From positions 1 through 20,871 of the forward strand of contig JAAVGZ010000015.1 in NCBI GenBank assembly GCA_014799985.1: 20,871 bases of DNA. The letters are read 5' to 3'. Below are positions 6,319 through 13,544 of the stretch, piece by piece (position 1 is the first letter of the stretch; every line of letters starts with the position of its first letter). A program made the position numbers and the translations under genes. This stretch comes from Helicobacter sp. Lineage in GTDB: Bacteria > Campylobacterota > Campylobacteria > Campylobacterales > Helicobacteraceae. The notes beneath the pieces were generated by a model. That model made no database searches. It was given only the letters and a program-made list of their open reading frames with translations, and was not told the origin of the DNA.

Positions 6319-7491
6319 ATGAATATCAATCCACTCTACAACGTTCGAGAAACCGCCGTGTTTTCTGCCGGGTTGGCTGAAAATCGCGGGCGATTCAAGA
6401 CACTTGGCAAAACATCGATGGAAGCCGAAGCAAAGAAGGACATGGAGGACTTTAAAAAAGCTATCGGTGTTAGGTCGATTCAGGAATATTTGCAAAAAGG
6501 CAGCCCATTTGCGACATTTCACCTCGACAAAGACGGGCAATATGTCCGCCCCGCTGGCAAGCAGCTCGTTTTGTTCACCGACCCAAAGACGCAGCAACGC
6601 ATGCTCACGCACCTAACCGAAGACAATCTCGACAAGCTCAAAAGCAAGTTTGGCGCGTCCGATTTTTATTATCGCGATGACGGAATCGTGCGCATCACGG
6701 GCGAGGCAGAGGAGCTGCTTGGCGGCTGGCTGCAAGACATCGCCTACAATCAAGGCTATGCTAGCGCCGACAAGAATGGCGATTTAATCATCGACCCACT
6801 CGATGACGAGGGCGCGGAGCTCAAGATTGGCGTTACGCAGACAATGGGATACAAAACGCAAAACGGCAAAATTGTTGAGATTTTTGCAAAAGAAACCAAG
6901 AGCTATCTGCAAGGCGTGGATATTTTCCTTTCGCAATCGGGCAAAATGGAATCGACTTTCGAGGAGAGATTCAACAACTTCATCGAAAAAGATGACGATT
7001 TGGACGGAACGATGACCAACACCGAGTATTTCGGCGGCAAAGAAAAGGTCATCGAATATTTCCAAAACATTCAAATGGCACACATCGATGACAAAGAAGA
7101 AATCATCGAGGGGCTCGAGAATGCCATCGAGGCAGAGCATGCGTTTGAGGAGCTCAAAAATGCTGGGGGCAAGTCATCGGTGCTTTCGCTTAGCGTGCGC
7201 AATGTGCTTTCAGCCGCCGCGCCCATCTACAAAGACAGCCTTGCAAAGGGCGAGGTTTTTAACAAAATCGAGCTCGACTATATCCGCAGCGATTTGGACG
7301 AAAACATCGCCAAACTCTTGCAACTTGGCGGCAATCAAGCCTCGTTTCGCGATATTGTGAAACATGTGCATGCCGTCTATCTCGCCAAAGACGAGAATAG
7401 CAAAGAAAGCGCGCTTTTGGAGCAGCTGCACGCGTTCTTGCACATGGTCAAAACCGACACGACCAACGCAACGATTAGCCTCACCGCGTAA
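6319..7491 (+). CDS. Unrecognised protein with two EF-hand calcium-binding loops
   Basis: A 390-residue, mostly acidic and hydrophilic protein that I cannot assign to a named family. No signal peptide or membrane helix is visible. Two 12-residue EF-hand loops can be read. The first, residues 151-162 (DKNGDLIIDPLD), has acidic or Asn ligands at positions 1, 3, 5, 9 and 12. The second, 225-236 (DDDLDGTMTNTE), has the canonical D-x-D-x-D-G-x-hydrophobic pattern with Glu at 12. Helical segments flank the second loop. The C-terminal third (about 255-380) looks helical, with heptad-like leucines. Calcium binding is inferred; the role is unknown. AAGGAGG six bases before the ATG fixes the start. The small cysteine-rich gene begins 15 bases after its stop, so the two are probably cotranscribed. 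Confidence 0.85.
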   Translation: MNINPLYNVRETAVFSAGLAENRGRFKTLGKTSMEAEAKKDMEDFKKAIGVRSIQEYLQKGSPFATFHLDKDGQYVRPAGKQLVLFTDPKTQQRMLTHLTEDNLDKLKSKFGASDFYYRDDGIVRITGEAEELLGGWLQDIAYNQGYASADKNGDLIIDPLDDEGAELKIGVTQTMGYKTQNGKIVEIFAKETKSYLQGVDIFLSQSGKMESTFEERFNNFIEKDDDLDGTMTNTEYFGGKEKVIEYFQNIQMAHIDDKEEIIEGLENAIEAEHAFEELKNAGGKSSVLSLSVRNVLSAAAPIYKDSLAKGEVFNKIELDYIRSDLDENIAKLLQLGGNQASFRDIVKHVHAVYLAKDENSKESALLEQLHAFLHMVKTDTTNATISLTA

Positions 7492-7506
7492 GCGCGATTC
7501 TACCGC

Positions 7507-7785
7507 ATGGGCTGCAACTGCAAACGCGCGAGGCGCACGGAGCGCAAAGCCAAGAGCTACAATATCCTAGACGCCGCGAGCGATGTGCTCAAAAGCGCGC
7601 TTGGCATTGACGATGATGTGTTCGCGCCAAAGGACATCGCGCAATCGCGCCTGCAAAGCTGCCTTGAATGCGAAAAGCTCGTGCGTGCCACGAAGCAATG
7701 CCGATTGTGCGGCTGCTTTGTGGTTGCGAAAACGAAGATGCACAAAGCCTCATGCCCGCTTGGGAAATGGGGCGCAGAATCGTAG
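7507..7785 (+). CDS. Small cysteine-rich protein, DUF6171-like
   Basis: A 92-residue protein that starts MGCNC and carries Cys52, Cys55, Cys65, Cys68, Cys70 and Cys83 in the pattern CLEC...QCRLCGCFV...SCPLGKW. This C-terminal signature, ending in CPLGKW, is typical of small DUF6171-type zinc-ribbon proteins found in chromosomes and phages; their function is unknown. The N-terminal half is basic and then helical. No good Shine-Dalgarno precedes the ATG, which lies 15 bases after the stop of the EF-hand gene, so translation may depend on coupling. A membrane protein gene begins 30 bases downstream. Metal binding is inferred from the cysteines. Confidence 0.75.
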   Translation: MGCNCKRARRTERKAKSYNILDAASDVLKSALGIDDDVFAPKDIAQSRLQSCLECEKLVRATKQCRLCGCFVVAKTKMHKASCPLGKWGAES

Positions 7786-7815
7786 CGCTTGGCGCGCTTA
7801 ACCATAGGAGGATTC

Positions 7816-8292
7816 ATGAGAATCTCGCGCCCCTTGGCGACAGGTTCGACTATCGCCACATTTTTCATCGTTGCCGTTACGGGCGTGCTTCTATTCTTTC
7901 ATATTGGTCCCATTGGCGTAGAATGGATACATGAATGGGTTGGGATAGTCATGGTCGTTGCTTGTGCGCTGCATATTGTCGTGAATCTCACGCCCTTCAA
8001 AAAGTTTTTTCGCAACACGAGTCTGTATCTCATTCTCGCGAGCTTTGCGGCGAGCGTGCTCGTTGTGGTGATGATGGGCAGCGGCAATCCGAAAAGGGAG
8101 CTTTTTGAGCATTTCAAAAACGCTAGCTTGAATCATACAATGGAATATTTGGGAACAAACAAAGAAAAATTTGCTGCCTTTTTGGCGCAAAATCATGTTG
8201 AGCCAACAGAAAACATGACATTCATGGAATTGGTCAAAAAACATGATATGGACGCAATGGAGCTCATGGGCGCTCTTTTGGTGAAAGATTAG
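7816..8292 (+). CDS. DUF4405-like three-helix membrane protein
   Basis: A 158-residue inner-membrane protein with predicted helices at about 9-29, 34-56 and 68-88 and a hydrophilic C-terminal tail of about 70 residues. Histidines at helix ends or within helices (His29, His39, His53) and the WIHEW and ALHIVVN contexts resemble DUF4405, a small cytochrome b561-like group thought to bind heme and to take part in membrane electron transfer. Heme binding is inferred. The tail (FMELVKKHDMDAMELMGAL) is helical and resembles short domains found after DUF4405 in other proteins. AGGAGG directly upstream of the ATG at 7816 decides this start over in-frame TTG codons further up. Thirteen bases separate its stop from the convergent transglutaminase-like gene. 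Confidence 0.75.
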   Translation: MRISRPLATGSTIATFFIVAVTGVLLFFHIGPIGVEWIHEWVGIVMVVACALHIVVNLTPFKKFFRNTSLYLILASFAASVLVVVMMGSGNPKRELFEHFKNASLNHTMEYLGTNKEKFAAFLAQNHVEPTENMTFMELVKKHDMDAMELMGALLVKD

Positions 8293-8305
8293 CTTCAGAT
8301 TCTCG

Positions 8306-9142
8306 CTAAACAAATCGATAGCGCGAATCTTTCCTGATGTCATAAATCTCTGTCGTCTGCCCATTCTCGATTTGGTGAAACCACAGCACGGCTGGCTTGT
8401 AGGTATGGAATCCCATGAACATAAACCATTCACGATTGTATTTAAATGTTGAATGCTTTTGGTTGTCGAGCTGCGTTTGGATAAAATCCAAATGCTCCTT
8501 GCCATTATCGGCATAAAACTCGTTGGAATAAAAGCTTAGAACCTTGCGCACACAAAAGGGATTCTGAATAATATCGCGCACATTGATGTTAAAATACATA
8601 TTAAATGTTGGGTCTAGAATCTGCCATTTGTCGTCCACCAACACTTCGCAAAATCCATGCGTCCAACCGAGAATGTCGCTATAACCGATTCTGTGGCTTT
8701 TGATGTCAAAATATCCCAGCAGCACATCGAGTGCATGGGCTTTTTGCGAGCAATGCGCGTATTGCAGGTTGCAAAAATAATCCGTCAGATTCTCGAGCAC
8801 CACATCTTCGGAGACATTCTTTGGCGTGTAATGCTTGCTCACATGAATCGCGCAGCTCAAATAAAAGCCGAGCGCGAGCTTGTGCGAGATTCCGCGCGAA
8901 TCGAGTTCTTGTTCGATGCTCTTTTGCTTTTTCGCGAAGTCTTTTTGCAGCAAATCCACAAAATAATCGACGTCAAAATTGCTAGGATTTGACGCAGAGT
9001 TGGGACGATACGCGTTTTGCATATAATCGCAAATTGCGCTATCAATCTCGATTTTCATCGGAAAATATTCTTGAATCTCAAGCGGTTGGATTGTCGAAGA
9101 AATATAATGATAGCTTCTGTTGAGATTGATTCCATGAACCAT
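8306..9142 (-). CDS. Transglutaminase-like cysteine protein
   Basis: A 278-residue protein with the Cys-His-Asp arrangement of the transglutaminase/protease-like fold: Cys131 in YAHCSQKAHALDVLL, His162 in GWTHGFCEVLVDDKW and Asp177 in ILDPTFN. The sequence around His162, followed by a beta strand and LDPT, is the most diagnostic part. Bacterial members are often proteases or peptide-modifying enzymes; the substrate here is unknown. No signal peptide is apparent, so it is probably cytoplasmic unless the start is wrong. The ATG at 9142 follows GGGGGA; an in-frame TTG four codons upstream is possible. It is the last gene of a minus-strand run after yceI and two pseudopilin-like genes, 57 bases downstream of the second. 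Confidence 0.75.
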   Translation of the reverse strand: MVHGINLNRSYHYISSTIQPLEIQEYFPMKIEIDSAICDYMQNAYRPNSASNPSNFDVDYFVDLLQKDFAKKQKSIEQELDSRGISHKLALGFYLSCAIHVSKHYTPKNVSEDVVLENLTDYFCNLQYAHCSQKAHALDVLLGYFDIKSHRIGYSDILGWTHGFCEVLVDDKWQILDPTFNMYFNINVRDIIQNPFCVRKVLSFYSNEFYADNGKEHLDFIQTQLDNQKHSTFKYNREWFMFMGFHTYKPAVLWFHQIENGQTTEIYDIRKDSRYRFV

Positions 9143-9199
9143 CGCGTCCCCCAAACATCAAATCTTGCATGATACAATAATGCCATTCGAGGTGTCAAG

Positions 9200-9655
9200 C
9201 TATGGCAGCATGCGGCTTATGGCGCATGGCATTTTGGGGCGCAAAACCACGCCATGCGCCAACAAGGCAGAATCGTAATAATGCAACGTGAGGTTGTCGG
9301 GCAGCTGCGCCTGCGCGAGAATCTCGACACAGCTAAGAGTATCATCGAGCGCGACAATGTTCAACAGCAGCGCGTAGGGCTCGGCGATTGTGCCGAGAAT
9401 GCTCGCGTGGCTCGCGTCAAATGTTTGCGGAATCGGGCTCGGAATCACATCATGCCGCGCAATCGCGCCCTCAATCAGCCGCAACGCGCTAGAGGCATAG
9501 AGCGCGAGCTGCAATCGCGCATGCGTGTGTAGGCTTTGTTGGGTCAGTGTGTGGCGCGAAAACAGCAGCGCGAAGCACAGAAACGACAAAAGCAGCATTC
9601 CGCCGAGCGCTTGCAGCAGCACAAAGCCATGAAGATTCTTCAAAGCGCCTTCCAT
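9200..9655 (-). CDS. Pseudopilin-like protein with Gln at position +5
   Basis: A 151-residue protein with a short leader, MEGALKNLHG, followed by FVLLQALGGMLLLSFLCFALLF. This has the shape of a type IV prepilin/type II pseudopilin N-terminus cleaved after Gly10. The usual Glu at +5 of the mature protein is replaced by Gln. In pilins that Glu neutralises the N-terminus of the neighbouring subunit and drives assembly, so this may be an initiating or tip pseudopilin. GspK/PilX-type minor subunits are known to deviate there. The chosen ATG lies inside the end of the previous gene (16-base overlap), which implies translational coupling. Longer in-frame starts (9679) would place residues ahead of the leader. 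The remainder is poorly conserved. Confidence 0.6.
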   Translation of the reverse strand: MEGALKNLHGFVLLQALGGMLLLSFLCFALLFSRHTLTQQSLHTHARLQLALYASSALRLIEGAIARHDVIPSPIPQTFDASHASILGTIAEPYALLLNIVALDDTLSCVEILAQAQLPDNLTLHYYDSALLAHGVVLRPKMPCAISRMLP

Positions 9656-10299
9656 TCGCCACACAATCCTTGCAAACACACCTCCGCGTTTGCGTCATGC
9701 GCGCATGCGTGGCGCACAAGCGCAGCGGGGCGAGCGCACATGCGCAGCCAGATTCCGCCGCTATTTGCGTCAATCGCAAACGCGCTCACCTCCCGCCCGA
9801 AGCCTGTGGGGGCGATGTATAGCCATTGCGCAGCGGAATCGTAATGCAAAGAACGTGGCGCGGAATCGAGCAGATACGCCCATTTGCACGCGCCAAGCGC
9901 AGCAGAAAGAATCCCGTCTTGGAATGTCGCGTCAGCCGTTTGCGCGCTATCCACGCAATAGGCGAGCAACGTGGCGGGGGCTTGCGGAATGTCTTGGGCG
10001 ATATGGTATGTATCGGGATTATCAGCGGGCAGAAGTTGCAGCGGGTAAGGGAAAAGGGGCACATGCCATTGCATGGAGCTTGGGGACAAAACAAGGCTCG
10101 GCGCGAAAGCCTCGCGCAGGTGATTGGTGAGCACGAAGCGCGCAGAATCGAGCTCCTCTTGCGCTTTGGCAAGCGCCTTTTGGAACGCATGGCTTTGCAG
10201 CGCGCCAAGCGCGAAATGCGCGAAAAAGAGCGCCACAAAGCCGCCCGCGACCAACGCAAGCAGCGCCTCAAAGAGGCTCAAGCCAGCGAGCGGTCTCAA
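9640..10299 (-). CDS. Pseudopilin-like protein, probable TTG start
   Basis: With a TTG start at 10299, this 219-residue protein begins MRPLAG followed by LSLFEALLALVAGGFVALFF. That is a prepilin leader with the conserved Glu at +5, cleaved after Gly6. The reading frame extends upstream to an ATG at 10380, but that segment overlaps yceI and would put 32 residues before the processing site. The TTG lies just after the yceI stop, with no strong Shine-Dalgarno, so coupling to yceI translation is likely. The C-terminal domain has several cysteines and ends CLQGLCGEWKAL. Minor pseudopilins in Campylobacterota serve DNA uptake systems (Cts in Campylobacter). Such a role is plausible but inferred. 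Confidence 0.6.
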   Translation of the reverse strand: MRPLAGLSLFEALLALVAGGFVALFFAHFALGALQSHAFQKALAKAQEELDSARFVLTNHLREAFAPSLVLSPSSMQWHVPLFPYPLQLLPADNPDTYHIAQDIPQAPATLLAYCVDSAQTADATFQDGILSAALGACKWAYLLDSAPRSLHYDSAAQWLYIAPTGFGREVSAFAIDANSGGIWLRMCARPAALVRHACAHDANAEVCLQGLCGEWKAL

Positions 10300-10304
10300 A
10301 AAGG

Positions 10305-10850
10305 CTATTTGCTTGCGACAAGATGCAAGATGATGCTCACTTCTTCGCCAACGGCGTTGTCTTTGAACACGCTTGGCCACGCGATTCCAAACTCGCTTCG
10401 GTTAATCGCGCCTGTCGCGTCAATCGTGATTTTGTTGCCATTTTCAGCGACCTTTGCGTCAAATGCGACATGCTTTGTCGTGTCTTTAATCGTCAAATCG
10501 CCATGGATTTTGCCGCCGCTAAAATCTGTCATCTTAAAGGTGATATGTGGGTGTTTCGCCGAATCGAACATGTCGGGAGCATTCAAATGCGCGTTGCGCT
10601 TCTCGTTTGCTGTGTCGATAGACTGAATTGCCACAGAGCCCTCGAGCACATTGAGCTTGCCGCCATCATAGTCAATTTTGCCGCTAAAATCTTTGAACTC
10701 GCCATCGACTTTGGTGAGCTTCATGTGAGACACGCTGAATTTCACGCTTGAATTTGCGGTGTCGAGGTTATACGCAGCGGCGCTCGCAACGCCGGCAAGA
10801 AGGCTCGCAGCCAAACTAGTGCTGATACAAATTTTAGTCAAGATTTTCAT
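10305..10850 (-). CDS. YceI family periplasmic lipid-binding protein
   Basis: A 181-residue protein with a clear Sec signal peptide (about residues 1-24, MKILTKIC...GVASA). The YceI barrel follows: AYNLDTANSSVKFSVSHMKLTKVDGEFKDFSG, the GSVAIQSIDTANEKRNAHL segment and a C-terminal beta strand. YceI proteins are lipocalin-like barrels that bind isoprenoids or fatty amides; H. pylori HP1286 is a secreted member. The start is the ATG at 10850, since GGAGG lies seven bases upstream and the signal peptide begins there. Sixteen extra in-frame codons upstream lack such support. It is the first gene of the minus-strand run, divergent from dapD. The following pseudopilin-like gene begins six bases after its stop. 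Confidence 0.88.
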   Translation of the reverse strand: MKILTKICISTSLAASLLAGVASAAAYNLDTANSSVKFSVSHMKLTKVDGEFKDFSGKIDYDGGKLNVLEGSVAIQSIDTANEKRNAHLNAPDMFDSAKHPHITFKMTDFSGGKIHGDLTIKDTTKHVAFDAKVAENGNKITIDATGAINRSEFGIAWPSVFKDNAVGEEVSIILHLVASK

Positions 10851-10990
10851 AATCTTCCTCCGTGTTAAAATTAAAAATGCAAGCGCAATTATCCGCAATG
10901 AATCCTAACAAAAAGTTAATCTTTGATAAATTTCACAGCCCAGCCGTTTTTGTCTCGCGCGTTTTGCGCTGCGTTTGTTGGCGATAATTA

Positions 10991-10999
10991 TGCTAGAAT
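10991..10999 (+). promoter_or_regulatory. Extended -10 promoter candidate for dapD
   Basis: TGCTAGAAT, of the TG-n-TAnnnT form, lies 23 bases before the dapD ATG. It gives a short leader that contains AAGGAG (11010-11015). Confidence 0.45.
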
Positions 11000-11021
11000 C
11001 GGCGCAAAAAAGGAGTGTAGA

Positions 11022-12224
11022 ATGAGCATTGAAAGCTTCAACAATTTTGTCCAAAACTTTCAGAAAGAGGCAGGTTACAGAGCGCCGCTTGGGTTTGGAA
11101 TCTGCCGTGTCGAAATCAGCGAGCCCGACAACAAGGTGCTTGTGGCGCATTTTCCTGTGCTGAATTGGCAAAACGAGAATCTCGGGAGCTTCGCCGTGCT
11201 CGCAACCGCAGCGACAAAGGCAAAACCCGTCTACAAAAGCGCAAACGAGGAGATTTACGAGCTCAACACGGAGTTTTTGAACGAAGCCTTCGCGCGTTTT
11301 GAGCCCTTCGTGCTCGAATCGATTGCCGATTCACAAAAACATCGCAATATCCAAGTTTTGCTCGCGCTCAAAGAGCAGATTGCGGGCAAGCGCAAAGACG
11401 GAAAGAGAATCGCCTACCGATTCTGCGTTTTGTTTGGCGACACACCATGCGAGAGTGTCGAAACGAGCTACATGAAGCTGCTCGCGCTCTCGCTTGGCAA
11501 AGCGCCGTTGCGCAGCCTCAATCTGGACGGAATCTTCGGGCAGCTCACCAATGTCGCATGGAGTGGCAACACGCCCTATTCTCTCGCGTGGTTGCGCAAA
11601 CATGAGATTCCGCTGCGCCTAAGCGGCGAGTTCCCAACAATTGACTTTGTCGACAAATTCCCGCGCTACCTCATGCAGGTGATTCCGCAAGTCGACAACA
11701 TTCGCCTGCTCGACACGGCAAAAACGCGCTTTGGCGCGTATCTCGGCAGCGGCGGCTACACACAAATGCCCGGCGCAAGCTATGTGAACTTCAACGCGGG
11801 CGCGATGGGCGCGTGCATGAACGAGGGGCGCATTAGCTCGAGCGTGGTCGTGGGCGAGGGCACAGACGTCGGCGGCGGCGCGAGCATTCTCGGCGTGCTA
11901 AGCGGCGGCAACACCGAGCCCATTAGCATTGGCAAAAACTGCCTTTTGGGCGTGAATAGCGCGACAGGCATTAGCCTCGGCGATGGCTGCATTGTCGATG
12001 GCGGAATCGCCGTCTTGGCGGGCACGGTGTTCGCAATCACCGAGCAAGAAGCCGCGAAGATTGCGGAGGCAAATCCCGGATTCCAAATCAATGCGAGCGG
12101 GCTATACAAGGGGCGCGAGCTCTCGGGCAAACACGGAATCCACTTCCGCCAAAATGCAAAAACGGGCACGATGATTGCGTTTCGTTCCAACCGCAAAATC
12201 GAGCTCAACGCGAATCTGCACTAG
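11022..12224 (+). CDS. dapD: Tetrahydrodipicolinate N-succinyltransferase
   Basis: A 400-residue enzyme that transfers succinyl from succinyl-CoA to tetrahydrodipicolinate in the lysine and meso-diaminopimelate pathway, in the cytoplasm. It is the long DapD class of Campylobacterota (H. pylori about 401 residues), not the 270-residue enterobacterial form. The C-terminal part (about 265-350) is a left-handed beta helix, with phrases such as SVVVGEGTDVGGGASILG and ISIGKNCLLGVNSATGISLGDGCIVDGG. The N-terminal domain opens MSIESFNNFVQNFQKEAGYRAPLGFGICR. AAGGAG before the ATG at 11022 decides the start; a longer in-frame ATG at 10923 overlaps the promoter. The pilT-like gene starts nine bases after its stop, so the two are probably cotranscribed. 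Confidence 0.92.
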   Translation: MSIESFNNFVQNFQKEAGYRAPLGFGICRVEISEPDNKVLVAHFPVLNWQNENLGSFAVLATAATKAKPVYKSANEEIYELNTEFLNEAFARFEPFVLESIADSQKHRNIQVLLALKEQIAGKRKDGKRIAYRFCVLFGDTPCESVETSYMKLLALSLGKAPLRSLNLDGIFGQLTNVAWSGNTPYSLAWLRKHEIPLRLSGEFPTIDFVDKFPRYLMQVIPQVDNIRLLDTAKTRFGAYLGSGGYTQMPGASYVNFNAGAMGACMNEGRISSSVVVGEGTDVGGGASILGVLSGGNTEPISIGKNCLLGVNSATGISLGDGCIVDGGIAVLAGTVFAITEQEAAKIAEANPGFQINASGLYKGRELSGKHGIHFRQNAKTGTMIAFRSNRKIELNANLH

Positions 12225-12233
12225 GCGCGAAAA

Positions 12234-13271
12234 ATGCACGAACAATGGGAACAGATTCTGCACGAGGCAAAAGAGGCGAGCGACATTCACATCGTTGCGG
12301 GCGCGCCGCTGTGCATGCGGCTTGAGGGCGCGCTGCAACCCATTGCCAACGCGCCAAGCGAGGAGCAGCTGCAAACGATGTTGCGCGGCTTGCTCGATGA
12401 ATCGCAAGCAAGGGCGCTTGAGCGCAATAAGGAGCTTGACATCAGCCTCGCGTTCGAGGGATTCTCGCGCTACCGCGCGCATTTTTACCACACGCAAAAT
12501 GGTCTCTCTGCCGTGCTGCGCGTGATTCCGACCAATCCGCCCACGCTCCAAGCCCTCTGCGCGCCGCCGCTGTTTTTTAGAATCCTGCGCAAGAGGCGCG
12601 GGCTCATTTTGTTTTGCGGCGCGACAGGCAGCGGCAAAAGCAGCTCGATTGCGGCGATGTTGCACCAAATCAACATGGAACAAAGCAAGCACATCATCAC
12701 GATTGAAGACCCGATTGAGTTCGTGCATGCGCCGATTCGCTCGCATTTCTCGCAACGCAACCTGCACAGCGACACGAAAAACGTGCGCACAGCCATAAGA
12801 GCGGCGCTGCGCGAAGACCCCGATGTGATTTACATCGGCGAGCTACGCGACAAACAAAGCTTCGAGCTCGCGCTGAATGCCGCGCAAAGCGGGCATTTGG
12901 TCTTCTCGACCGTGCATGCGAGCTCGAGCGTGGGCGCAATCTCGCGCATTATCGGCAGCTTCAGCGGAGACGAACAGCCACAGGTGCGCGCCGCGCTCGC
13001 AGAATCCCTGTTGCTCGTTGTCGCGCAGGTGCTCGTTCCAAAGATTGGCGGCGGCAGAGTCGCGGCGTTTGAGATTCTGCACAACAACACAGCCATCGCA
13101 CATCTTGTCCGCGACAACAAGCTGCACCAAATCGAGACACAGATTGCGCTGGGCGCGGGCATGGGAATGGTGCTGCTGAACGATTCTTTGCGCAGGCTCG
13201 TTGTGGGCGGGCAAATCACGCAAGAACAGGCGCTCGAATCGAGCTACAATCCCGAGGGGTTGCAGGCTTAG
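12234..13271 (+). CDS. PilT-like secretion/twitching ATPase
   Basis: A 345-residue hexameric GspE/PilT-family ATPase, very near the usual PilT length. The Walker A GATGSGKS is at residues 129-136, the Asp box IITIEDPIEF at 154-163, Walker B DPDVIYIGELRD at 195-206 and the His box AAQSGHLVFSTVHA around 217-229 (His221, His228). The C-terminal AAFEILHNNTAIAHLVRDNKLHQI matches the PilT retraction-ATPase region, so PilT fits better than a PilB-type assembly motor. It has no zinc tetracysteine and no long N-terminal domain. H. pylori lacks classical type IV pili, so this gene and the two pseudopilin-like genes on the other side of dapD suggest a cryptic pilus-like or DNA-uptake machine. The ribosome binding site is weak. 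Confidence 0.85.
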   Translation: MHEQWEQILHEAKEASDIHIVAGAPLCMRLEGALQPIANAPSEEQLQTMLRGLLDESQARALERNKELDISLAFEGFSRYRAHFYHTQNGLSAVLRVIPTNPPTLQALCAPPLFFRILRKRRGLILFCGATGSGKSSSIAAMLHQINMEQSKHIITIEDPIEFVHAPIRSHFSQRNLHSDTKNVRTAIRAALREDPDVIYIGELRDKQSFELALNAAQSGHLVFSTVHASSSVGAISRIIGSFSGDEQPQVRAALAESLLLVVAQVLVPKIGGGRVAAFEILHNNTAIAHLVRDNKLHQIETQIALGAGMGMVLLNDSLRRLVVGGQITQEQALESSYNPEGLQA

Positions 13272-13362
13272 AATCTCTCGCGCCTCGTGCATGGTCTGTG
13301 GTTGCGGCGGACGCATGCGCAATTGAATGCAAGCTATCTTTATGTTTCGCTTAATCTATTTC

Positions 13363-13424
13363 GGAGATGCGACTTTAGTCGCACTCATTTATGATTCTAT
13401 GTGTGCGGTTAAAACCGCACCTCC
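13363..13424. repeat. Pair of inverted 22-bp hairpin elements
   Basis: GGAGATGCGACTTTAGTCGC (from 13363) and, inverted and ending at 13424, GGAGGTGCGGTTTTAACCGC are two copies of one element. Each folds into its own 6-8 bp stem (13368-13373/13378-13383 and 13403-13410/13413-13420). Their differences are compensatory. Confidence 0.65.
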
Positions 13425-13429
13425 ACTTG

Positions 13430-13457
13430 TCATGTTGGGCGAAGCAAAACATCTCTT
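13430..13457. repeat. CATGTTGGGCG...AAAACATCTC dispersed repeat
   Basis: A relative of the element at 68-95: CATGTTG-G/A-GCG followed by GAAGC and AAAACATCT. Together with the hairpin pair it fills the middle of the gap between pilT and queH. Confidence 0.5.
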
Positions 13458-13544
13458 TGCTATTACTCATCGTGTTAGTGTCCCAACCACAATGGCAATC
13501 GTTTTATGCTATGCTTCACGCAAAAAATTGCCGAAAGCTTGCCC

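Noticed and set aside
10923..11021. Longer dapD with 33 extra N-terminal residues
   Set aside because: The extra part covers the promoter candidate and the ribosome site, and the known DapD length matches the ATG at 11022.
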